34,325 bases of DNA, taken from Sulfuricurvum sp. Its GTDB lineage: Bacteria; Campylobacterota; Campylobacteria; Campylobacterales; Sulfurimonadaceae. The stretch covers positions 1 to 34,325 of the forward strand of contig NZ_JAQTQR010000025.1 of assembly GCF_028712165.1 (NCBI RefSeq), written 5' to 3'. The stretch's first letter is position 1; the number at the start of each line of letters is the position of its first letter. The notes beneath the pieces are model-generated. The model searched no databases. It saw nothing but the letters and a program-made list of their open reading frames with translations, and was not told the DNA's origin. The translations under genes were made by a program, and so were the position numbers. Positions 8,617-16,300 of this stretch are shown here, piece after piece.

Positions 8617-9168
8617 TCACTTGGCTCTCTCAATCGCACGATAGATTGTGGTTCTGTTCACACTGTAGCTTTGCGCCAAACTACTGACACACTCACCCAT
8701 CTCAATCAGATTTCTAATACTCACAACGTCCTCATTACTCAGTTTGACACCACGTCCAAACTTCACGCCTCTCTCTTGTGCCGCGCGCCGCCCAGCCTCG
8801 CTGCGCTCATTGATAATAGAGCGCTCGAATTCGGCGATGGCGGCGATCATATGGAACATGAGCTTTCCAGCGGGGCTAGACGTGTCGATATCCCGTTCAA
8901 GCACTACGAGGCTCACTCCTTTCCTTTCGAGCGTTTTAGAGGTGGTTTGCAGCTCATATGCGCTACGGCTTAAACGGTCAAGGCGCGTCACAACAATCTG
9001 ATCACCTTCACGGCCAAACTCCATCATGACCTCGAACTCTTTACGGTGAGCTTTTACGCCGCTGACCTTCTCCCTGTATATCTTCTCGCATCCTACTTTA
9101 TGTAGAGCCTTAAGTTGGAGATCGAGCGACTGTGATGTCGTAGATACTCTAGCATAACCTATTTTCAT
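8617..9168 (-). CDS. Serine recombinase (resolvase/invertase family)
   Basis: 183 residues from ATG 9168, which has GGAGAGAAG directly before it; an in-frame start at 9204 would add 12 residues that look unlike the family. The N-terminal resolvase domain has YARVST with the nucleophile S9, then RLDRLSRSA and the long E-helix region FHMIAAIAEFERSIINERS. A C-terminal helix-turn-helix (SSLAQSYSVNRTTIYRAIE) binds DNA. Size and order match Tn3-type resolvases and Hin/Gin-type invertases. It is the first gene of an operon otherwise made of tyrosine recombinases, which is unusual. It may resolve cointegrates, invert a segment, or be the remnant of a different inserted element. Palindromic repeats just upstream may be its binding sites. 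Confidence 0.9.
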   Translation of the reverse strand: MKIGYARVSTTSQSLDLQLKALHKVGCEKIYREKVSGVKAHRKEFEVMMEFGREGDQIVVTRLDRLSRSAYELQTTSKTLERKGVSLVVLERDIDTSSPAGKLMFHMIAAIAEFERSIINERSEAGRRAAQERGVKFGRGVKLSNEDVVSIRNLIEMGECVSSLAQSYSVNRTTIYRAIERAK

Positions 9169-9213
9169 CTTCTCTCCATGCACGTACTTGCTCTCCCTTT
9201 GCATTTAGCATAA

Positions 9214-9420
9214 ATGGAATATTCCATCGTCTTGCTGTTTTGATTAATGACTCAATATTTAATTGATTGTGAACTATTGCCATAACGATCCTTTCTTGCT
9301 GTCCGAAAGTGCATGGAGATTTGCAACTGACTAATGATACAACTTTTAGTACACCTATTTTAGGAATATTGCAAATTACCGAGTAGGTGTCTTAAACTTG
9401 TAATAAATGGAATTGTGCAA
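9214..9420. promoter_or_regulatory. Palindromes upstream of the serine recombinase (res-like candidate)
   Basis: No gene lies between 9169 and 9467. The region contains a perfect 14-bp palindrome, ATGGAATATTCCAT (9214-9227), a related GGAATATTGCAA at 9363-9374, and AAATGGAATTGTGCAA at about 9405-9420. It also holds an inverted pair, ACACCTA (9351-9357) and TAGGTGT (9384-9390). Several related short palindromes upstream of a resolvase gene resemble the multi-subsite res sites of Tn3-type elements, which also control the resolvase promoter. The similarity is by eye and the spacing differs from classic res. Confidence 0.4.
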
Positions 9421-9467
9421 GGGAAAAGCATGATAGCAAAATGTTTTGGTTAAAAACAAAAATCTAT

Positions 9468-9836
9468 TTATTTGTATTTCTCTTTATAGATCAACACATA
9501 GCCATTATGAAGATACACAATCGTTCCATCGTACTCCGGCGTCGCTTCTTTGATACAGATGTATGCCTTATTGATGATATAACTTATCGCATCATCCTCG
9601 TAGCGGATATGATTAACACGATTATCCTGTTCGTCAATATCGACAATGTAGTTCGGAAAAAGATTGCGAAAAATACGGATGAGAGTTTGGGATGAAATTT
9701 CTCTAACCGTATTTCTCATAATATTTGGATTGTCTTGGGGATAGTATCGCACTTCGCCAAGCTTGAGGTTGGGAAGCTTGCCTTCCATATGTTTGTCGCC
9801 CCTAAAATGTCCTATGACTTTGAGTTTATTGTCCAT
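9468..9836 (-). CDS. Unknown protein at the end of the Phd/NYN operon (122 aa)
   Basis: I do not recognise this protein. It is 122 residues, soluble, with no signal peptide, an acidic middle (NYIVDIDEQDNRVNHIRYED) and a Tyr/Ile-rich C-terminus ending in lysines. Its ATG overlaps the stop of the NYN gene by one base (TAATG), so it is almost certainly co-translated with it. This suggests a partner or modulator of the RNase. No motif for catalysis or metal binding is visible. Confidence 0.75.
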   Translation of the reverse strand: MDNKLKVIGHFRGDKHMEGKLPNLKLGEVRYYPQDNPNIMRNTVREISSQTLIRIFRNLFPNYIVDIDEQDNRVNHIRYEDDAISYIINKAYICIKEATPEYDGTIVYLHNGYVLIYKEKYK

Positions 9837-10465
9837 TATGATTCTTCCTTTTTGCGCAGTTTATATGCATTTAATCCGTGTATTTGTTCAGCCCATGTTG
9901 GGATTTTCTGATCAAACAGTACGGTAGTATTTAATCCTCTCTCCGTCGCGTCTTTCGCAATTTCAATAAAGTCGCTATCACTGGAGATGATGACTATTCC
10001 TGAGATCCGATCAACAAACTGGTAGTAGAGCTTTTTGAGCTGTTTATCCGCATCCTTTTTTTCTTCGAGCACCCAACCTAAACGACGTAGTTGAATTTTT
10101 CTCCATTCGATGTTATCCCCGTATTGTTGGAGCCACCACGGGATTCCTCGATCCATACGTATGTGATAGGAGATATACTTCATTGAATATCGAACCCCGA
10201 TTTTTTTGAGCATCGCTTCAATAGCAACTCTATCGTATGGGAAATTTATATTTTCAATGTCCCATAAAATCAAGTAAGGCTTAGCGTTTCGCCCCTTACG
10301 TTTTGGGGTAACAGTTTTATTTTTTGAACTTTTTGCTAGTGAGATATCTAAATCATATTCAACGCGTGGCCAGTCCTCTTCGGTATAGAGGATACCTGTT
10401 TCGTGATGATCTTGAAGCTCATCGCTGATAGACATGCCAAATTCGATATCTATTTTTTTTGGCAT
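9836..10465 (-). CDS. NYN-domain (PIN-like) RNase
   Basis: 209 residues. The NYN fold carries its acidic active-site positions: LILWDIEN (D69, N72), EEKKDADKQL (D138, D140) and IVIISSDSDF (D163, D165). Proteins of this family (LabA/DUF88, related to PIN nucleases) cleave RNA with metal ions. An N-terminal ~60-residue extension, acidic and then lysine-rich, precedes the fold. The gene overlaps the Phd-like gene upstream by 16 bases and the 122-residue gene downstream by one base, so the three form one translationally coupled operon. With a Phd/YefM-like partner, the likeliest role is the toxin of a toxin-antitoxin or abortive infection module; that is inferred. Its first ten codons are duplicated exactly about 0.5 kb upstream. 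Confidence 0.8.
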   Translation of the reverse strand: MPKKIDIEFGMSISDELQDHHETGILYTEEDWPRVEYDLDISLAKSSKNKTVTPKRKGRNAKPYLILWDIENINFPYDRVAIEAMLKKIGVRYSMKYISYHIRMDRGIPWWLQQYGDNIEWRKIQLRRLGWVLEEKKDADKQLKKLYYQFVDRISGIVIISSDSDFIEIAKDATERGLNTTVLFDQKIPTWAEQIHGLNAYKLRKKEES

Positions 10466-10466
10466 G
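10437..10466. repeat. 30-bp direct repeat, copy in the NYN gene start
   Basis: The 30 bases here (core TTCGATATCTATTTTTTTTG) are identical to 10941-10970, in the same orientation. On the coding strand this copy spans the first ten codons of the NYN gene (MPKKIDIEFG) and the last codons of the Phd-like gene. A weaker match continues for ~12 bases on the right side (ttacacc against ctgcacc). Confidence 0.9.
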
Positions 10467-10800
10467 TTACACCCATGTATGTTATGTACTCACGTATTCG
10501 TAACCCAGGATGTATTAAATCAGCATAATATTGTTGGATTGCAGGATCTTCACATGCTTCTCTTATTTTTTGACGCCGATCGTTGCGCCAATTTTCATAG
10601 GCAATTTTTGTACGATATATTCGCTCATATTCTGTGGCGGAAATAACTATTGCTTCGATACGTTCGTTATGGAGAATTGCAAACTGCGTTTTTTCTCCAG
10701 AAGATAAATCATCGAGAAATTGATCTATATTTTTGGCGCATTCAGACGACGAAATAATTTCATATTCGAATAAACCAAACTCATATTGTGTGGCTACCAT
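10450..10800 (-). CDS. Phd/YefM-like antitoxin
   Basis: 116 residues. Residues ~13-62 fit the Phd/YefM antitoxin fold: EIISSSECAKNIDQFLDDL, then FAILHNERIEAIVISATEYERI, the typical 'name-your-target, do not touch' strand-helix pattern. A ~50-residue basic and acidic C-terminal tail follows, which in this family wraps and inhibits the toxin. AAGGAG precedes its ATG. Its 3' end overlaps the NYN gene by 16 bases, the usual antitoxin-first order. The canonical partners Doc and YoeB are absent; the NYN RNase takes that position. It is expected to repress its own promoter through its N-terminal part. The gene lies between two exact 30-bp direct repeats, so it may have been inserted as a unit. Confidence 0.8.
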   Translation of the reverse strand: MVATQYEFGLFEYEIISSSECAKNIDQFLDDLSSGEKTQFAILHNERIEAIVISATEYERIYRTKIAYENWRNDRRQKIREACEDPAIQQYYADLIHPGLRIREYITYMGVTCQKK

Positions 10801-10858
10801 GTGAGCTCCTTATAATTTTTGCTATATCTAGAAATCACAACAAACTCTTCTTATGAAA

Positions 10859-10969
10859 TTAAGTCTTCATTACCAAAGAGATGCAGTAAAACTGTTTCGT
10901 ATGTACTATCCCAAATTGTGAGTATAAGGTTTCATTTGAACCAAATTCGATATCTATTTTTTTTGGCAT
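10859..10969 (-). pseudogene. Truncated copy of the NYN gene start
   Basis: ATG at 10969 begins with the same ten codons as the NYN gene (MPKKIDIEFG) and then diverges into unrelated residues before a stop at 10859-10861. It overlaps the end of the zinc-ribbon gene in the same way that the real NYN gene overlaps the Phd-like gene. This looks like the scar of a recombination that separated the zinc-ribbon gene from an NYN gene formerly directly downstream. Confidence 0.7.
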
Positions 10970-10970
10970 G
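10941..10970. repeat. 30-bp direct repeat, copy at the zinc-ribbon gene end
   Basis: Identical over 30 bases to 10437-10466. On the coding strand it holds the last codons (CQKK, stop) of the zinc-ribbon gene and the truncated NYN start. The 474 bases between the two copies contain the Phd-like gene and its promoter region. Confidence 0.9.
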
Positions 10971-12255
10971 CTGCACCAACGTTCTCTATATTTTTCTCCA
11001 AATAATCCCTAGAAGCTTTTTGTATAAACCCATTTTCTCCTATTTTTAGTATCTGATCAAACAAGATGCTCGAAACGATTGTTTGTTTATTGTGATAGGT
11101 TCTTGAATAGTTGCCAATCTCCCAATTGTTTTCAATTGCTCGATTACAATATTTGACGATGTTATTGACAAGAGTATCAGCTGAAACGCTTTTATTGTAT
11201 TTTTGTTTTTGTGCTGCTGCATTATTGGTAATTGACCAAAGGATCTTAAATAACTGGGAGGTAGAAAAATGTTCTAGATATGTCGATATTTCGATGGATG
11301 TCTTTTCATTTATTATTTCCAATGCTAGCCTGATTAGACCACATTGCTCCAATAAAAGTTTTAGATACTGCATACTCTCATGAAGAGCTATCTCAAGCCA
11401 TAGCTTGTAGCCATCTTCCACTTCATAGACTTCCAATGGTATCGGATGGAGAAGAGACTTTATCATAGCTGTTTTACTTGATTCATTCGATATTACATTG
11501 AGATCGTAATAGCTATGTAGCGGATCGTACCTGAGCTTATTATCCTCCAAACTGTACTCTATATGGGCGCGTTCACTAAGCTGAATAGCCCCATAATAAC
11601 TTAAATGCTTCAACATGTCGATCGTATACTCCCTTGTTGGAGCGAGCGCTTGTCGATATTCAAAAGCCGGTTTGATAATTTTCAGATCACCGGATAAATG
11701 AGTTTTTAGCAAGGCAGCAATAAATAGACGATCACGAAGCGTCAAATCGCTTAGATGAATAGGCGGTTGTCTGGTTTTTTTCAAAAAATCTAAGATACTT
11801 TCACTCTTGTATTGCTCGGCAATTTTTTTCTTATGAGCTTCTTCATTTTTACGTTCAGTGCAGCCATTACACGTACATTTATTGTTTTCATATTCATGGT
11901 CACAGGAGAGGCAAACACTTTCTCGACGATCTGATCTCGATTGTGCTTTCGAAATAGGTAGATAGACTAAATTAACCTTGCAGTAGGGGCATTCTGTATC
12001 AGATTTTTGAGGAGGAAAACATTTATATAAATTTCCACTTGGGACATCTATGCCGAATTTTTCAATCAATGCTGAATGTTTGACATTTGAATAATAAAGT
12101 TGCGCAAGTTCCTCTACTTCTTCTTTGGACAAATGCTGGCTTTTATGAAGATACCTCTCATATTTGTACATTTTATACTCCCAAGGATACTTACAATCCA
12201 ATTGACCCACTATAGCAGGTTGTTTAAAAGTATAACAGAAACTACACTCGTGCAT
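10954..12255 (-). CDS. Unknown multi-zinc-ribbon protein
   Basis: About 433 residues from ATG 12255; a TTG at 12282 would add nine residues and overlap the divergent repressor gene. Four cysteine clusters are seen in the first ~135 residues: C4/C7 (ECSFC), C89/C92 (ECPYC), C115/C118 (CLSC) and C127/C129/C132, each fitting half of a zinc ribbon. The rest is helix-rich with no motif I can name. No family is recognised; DNA or RNA binding is a reasonable guess from the ribbons only. Neither start has a good ribosome binding site, and TTGACT with TAAAAT lies directly upstream, so leaderless translation is possible. Its last codons lie in a duplicated segment that suggests it was once joined directly to an NYN gene. 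Confidence 0.75.
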   Translation of the reverse strand: MHECSFCYTFKQPAIVGQLDCKYPWEYKMYKYERYLHKSQHLSKEEVEELAQLYYSNVKHSALIEKFGIDVPSGNLYKCFPPQKSDTECPYCKVNLVYLPISKAQSRSDRRESVCLSCDHEYENNKCTCNGCTERKNEEAHKKKIAEQYKSESILDFLKKTRQPPIHLSDLTLRDRLFIAALLKTHLSGDLKIIKPAFEYRQALAPTREYTIDMLKHLSYYGAIQLSERAHIEYSLEDNKLRYDPLHSYYDLNVISNESSKTAMIKSLLHPIPLEVYEVEDGYKLWLEIALHESMQYLKLLLEQCGLIRLALEIINEKTSIEISTYLEHFSTSQLFKILWSITNNAAAQKQKYNKSVSADTLVNNIVKYCNRAIENNWEIGNYSRTYHNKQTIVSSILFDQILKIGENGFIQKASRDYLEKNIENVGAACQKK

Positions 12256-12276
12256 ATATTTTAATGAAGAAGATAA

Positions 12277-12528
12277 ATGCAAGAGTCAATAGTTTTTTCT
12301 GACAATGAAATCAGTTTAATGTATAAAAGAATCGGAGAGAATGTTAAAAAATACCGAGAACTAAAGAGTATGAGCCAGCTTCAACTCTCGAATGCGATGG
12401 GATATAGCTCGGTGAGTCTTGTGTCGGCAGCAGAACTATGCAATGATGGAAAGCATTTTAATCTTGAACATTTGTATAAAATAGCAAAAATTCTTAATGT
12501 TCAAATTTGTAAACTTATGGAAAATTGA
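12277..12528 (+). CDS. XRE-family transcriptional regulator
   Basis: 83 residues with a Cro/C1-type helix-turn-helix at about residues 32-55 (MSQLQLSNAMGYSSVSLVSA), followed by a short helix that probably supports dimerisation. An ATG at 12319 (MYKRIGENVKKYRE) is an alternative start; the chosen one has GAAGAAG before it. It is divergent from the zinc-ribbon gene with only ~21 bases between starts, so its binding sites probably control both directions. It also precedes an unknown gene on the same strand, which has its own promoter. Likely role: autoregulated repressor of this small accessory block. Confidence 0.8.
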   Translation: MQESIVFSDNEISLMYKRIGENVKKYRELKSMSQLQLSNAMGYSSVSLVSAAELCNDGKHFNLEHLYKIAKILNVQICKLMEN

Positions 12529-12562
12529 TTTAAAAAGTTTAATCATACTAAGGAGTTAGCAC

Positions 12563-12591
12563 TTGGTATTTCAATGTGATTTTGTTATACT
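12563..12591 (+). promoter_or_regulatory. Probable sigma-70 promoter for the 224-aa gene
   Basis: TTGGTA (12563-12568) and TATACT (12586-12591) are separated by exactly 17 bases, 27 bases before the ATG at 12619. This is the clearest vegetative promoter in the accessory region and indicates that the downstream gene is transcribed separately from the repressor. Confidence 0.6.
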
Positions 12592-12618
12592 TTAATCAAA
12601 TTCAACAAAAGAGTAAAG

Positions 12619-13293
12619 ATGGCTGAAAAAATTCTAATTAAATTCAAGGGTCATGACAAGCTTTCGTCGTCAGCCATAAGCCATTATGTTCAGCAAACTG
12701 ATATCAATTATGTTAAATTGATGATAATCCAAAAAATTTGTACTCTTATAAAAGATGGGTTGGATCCAGATCAACTAGTAGTTGCTTCTAAATCAGCAGA
12801 TTTATTTAATACTACACAAACTGCATATAATGATTATGATGATTTTTTCATATTGGCTAAAAAAGGAGAATCTGCAAAAGATTTCTGGAATGTAATCAAT
12901 CGGCACTATCGTCCGGTTGTTTTTTACAAACAAAATAATGAATATATTCCTATTTTCAATTATCAAGATGAAGATAGATTGATTATTCGAAATTTAAGTG
13001 TAAATTCTCCTGTAAACATGAGTTTTGAAGGGGCTGGGAGTGCCTTGGCTGATTTGTATTATGCGCCAGAAAGAGAGCAAAGAAATAGGATTCAATGGCA
13101 AAATGAGCAAATTGGGCAAGTAGTAAGTAATATTAACGAGATTGGTAAAGCGAGCTCAACCATCAACGATCCTGCTGTTCCAGAAGGAGTGAAAAGATAT
13201 GCAGAAAATATTTTAAATCAAGTCATGCAGAGACAAGAAAAGCTAAATGCTGAAATTGGATTGACAGATGGAAGATTTCAAATACTTGGTTAG
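12619..13293 (+). CDS. Unknown protein (224 aa)
   Basis: Not recognised. Soluble, with no signal peptide or membrane segment. The N-terminus is basic (MAEKILIKFKGHDKL). The middle has a strand-rich part (YRPVVFYKQNNEYIPIFNYQ) and then SPVNMSFEGAGSALADLYYA. The last ~75 residues are predicted helical and rich in Gln, Asn and Glu, likely a coiled coil. AAGAGTAAAG precedes the ATG. It follows the XRE regulator on the same strand and converges on the giant STAND gene, 25 bases away. Location inside a defence region suggests, but does not show, a related role. Confidence 0.75.
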   Translation: MAEKILIKFKGHDKLSSSAISHYVQQTDINYVKLMIIQKICTLIKDGLDPDQLVVASKSADLFNTTQTAYNDYDDFFILAKKGESAKDFWNVINRHYRPVVFYKQNNEYIPIFNYQDEDRLIIRNLSVNSPVNMSFEGAGSALADLYYAPEREQRNRIQWQNEQIGQVVSNINEIGKASSTINDPAVPEGVKRYAENILNQVMQRQEKLNAEIGLTDGRFQILG

Positions 13294-13318
13294 CATGTCT
13301 TGATAATTAAAAGGGTAG

Positions 13319-16300
13319 TTAATTTGTTGGAATAGTAAATAATATATCATTGGTTTTATATGGGGCAAAGGTTCTATCTCTTCGAATTTGAGATACTTGA
13401 CACATAAAAACTTGATCCAGACCAGAAAGATTATTATTCATCCAATGCTCAAAATTTGATGATGATAAAAGCGTGTAAGAAGCACATAATGAATTAAGCC
13501 CTTTTGGATGTATAGGGTCCCAATGATAATTCCAATGGCCAAATTTTCCAATCACTTGTTCGTCGATCAAAAATTGAAGTTCTCTATCAAAAGGCAAAGC
13601 TTTAATTTCTCGATTTTCAGCATAGGTAAGAGGAATATGAATTCCACGTGTTTCCAAATCAGAATGCCAATGACCATATCGAGAAAGAGGTAAAATAGAT
13701 CCTGTCAACTGTATAATATTATGTCCTCTGTTTGGCTCAAGGTTATTACAAAGATAGGTAATGTGTCGATCTAATTTTTTACCTATAGAGAATCCATGTG
13801 CTCGATTTTTAATCGAAAAAGTTGATGAGCTTTCTCCTGATATGACTCCTCTTAAAATTGTGAAATCTAACCAATAGTCTTGATCAATTTGGATGGGAAA
13901 AGATAATGCACCTAAAACAGAAGTGCTTTCATGATCATTCAAATTCGAAATACATTGATTGATGAATTCAAATAGCGTTTCTTCTTTTACATTGTCCCCA
14001 TAAATCCATTCAGGAAGCCAAACTGGTTTACTTGGTCTTAGAAGTATGTATGCCGGCTCAATCGGTAAAGCATGTGTAGCAAGATCTTTAGCGTAGTTAT
14101 CAGGCATACTGAAAAATCTTCTACCAACTTCTATGGATCTTAGAAAAGCCGAACGTCCACGATGACTGCTGTCGGTATAAAACTGACCTGTGGCACCTTC
14201 TCTTTCTGAACCGAAAAAGTAGCTGATATCACTGTTTGCAGCTGGAGCATATTCGAATGTTCTATTCCACTCTGATTTGTAAAATTCAACAAATGGTATA
14301 CCGGTACTTTCTTCTAAATCTTCTAGAGTACTTTTATAAACAAGGGGAACATCATGGCCTTGAGCTTTTTTAAAACTATTATTTTCAGGTTGAACCATTA
14401 TTATAGGTTCGAAATTAGTAGAGAAAGCACCCTTTTCAATCAGTCCGATATCTTCAATTAACATATCTGAAAGTATTGATCGAGAATGTATAAATTTACC
14501 TATTTCCTCACTTGGTTTATATCCAAGATCTTTTGCCATTAAAAAGACAGATAAAACTTCAATACAATCAGATTCTTGTTTACATGAGTTTAGGAATGAA
14601 AACAGTACATTTTCTACTTGTGCAGGTGTTTCTACTAGTATTTCAGATAGCTGTCGACTTACCCAAAATTTTATAGAGGGAACAGGCCATTTAAGTCTAG
14701 CAACAAGCATTTTTGTAAATGTGTCATCAGTATTTTCAATTGAGTCCCAATCCCAATTAGGTGATACCAAAGGAAGATTACGTATATCTTCTTCAAGCTT
14801 TTCAATTATTGTATCTGTAAAATCGATAGCTTTTTCAGTGTTTCCAGATTCAACCAACAAATAGATAAGTTTGTTATTTGGGATGATTAAATCGCTCATT
14901 CCAGAGCGCCAAGTATTCGATGATTTTGTAGATTTTAATATAAATTCATCTACTCGTTCTGGGTAAATTTCAGCGACAATCTTTAATCGATTTAATGAGC
15001 TTTCACTAGACTCGTACCAGTCTAACCAACCGTTCATATTTATTTGAGCAGATACTAAAAAGTCAAAAGCTTTTTTCTTGCCATAAAACTTTTTGCTACT
15101 ATGGAAAAGTGAGTCATACAGATATCTTTTATCGTCCAGCCTGTCCTCGGATGTAGATAATGAATTAGATAAAATACTGAGAAGTTCCTGTTCACGTCCA
15201 TGGTCAACCCAGTAGGAATACCATTGGAGCCAGAATATACGGGTGGAATACTTTCCAGCTAAAGCTCTCTCAAGTTCTACTAATTGATTTGGAGGGTATA
15301 GTGCAGGATCTATATCAATTTTTTCATTAGAGATATTGGGTTTTGACTCCTCCTCCTGTAAAATTAAATCAATACCAAGGGATTTTTGAATGTTGGCAAG
15401 AACGGCTTCAGCCGCTTTGTCTCCCATTTCTGTCTTTTTTGCAATTAGTCTATGACACTTGTCTGAAAGACCTGTGAGACAAAAACGACCAACTGTACTA
15501 GAGTTAAAATTAGTGTGATTCAGTAAAGCTGATAATGACGTGTCTGCATCATACCATTCGCCATTTTGAACTTCTTGAGCATATTTTGAAGCTAATACTG
15601 AGGGGCGTAGCTTGGCTAACATTTCCGAGATTATTGATAATGAGTGTCTTGTTTCATCACCATCAGTAAATTTTGATATGTTAAATACAATAGGTGCGAT
15701 TCGCTCTAAAAATATCAACGCTTCGGACGGGCAAGCTTTTGACAAATAATCTATAGCATCTAATACATTTAATATTGTTGTATCTTTATGATTTCCATAA
15801 CCAATTGTGTAATCCCAAGAAAGTTTTGTCAGCTTTTCAACATACTCTTTATTCTTATGTCTTAAAGCGATATGTGCCAATTCTAAATTGTTGTTTGATC
15901 GTTCGCTTGTATCTTCTAATTCTTGAGATTGTCTATCCGTTGCAATCTCTAATAACAATTGTGCGGCTTCATCGGACAGCAGATTTAATTGGATATCAGA
16001 ATACCAATGTCTTATCCATTCGAATAAGTATATCTCTTGATCAATAACTTCTTGAAGTTCTGAAAGATTGATACTTCTTTGTGTTGTTAGCAGGTGTACA
16101 TCTGCTGAAATTTTTAACCAGTCACGTTTAAAGAAAATTGTTTCTCGCCTGTTATCATAATTACTCTCTTCTGGTATTACGATCGTCCTTAACAAGTCAC
16201 TTATGGTAGGGAAATCTATTTCTCCATATACTACTAATAAATCCGCAACGTAACTTGCTAATTCAGTAAGCGTGTTCAGATAAAAGGTGATATCTACTCT

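Noticed and set aside
3257-9168. RIT element (three similar-sized tyrosine recombinases in tandem)
   Set aside because: Only two tyrosine recombinases are adjacent, and their sizes (579 and ~1020) do not fit the RIT pattern.
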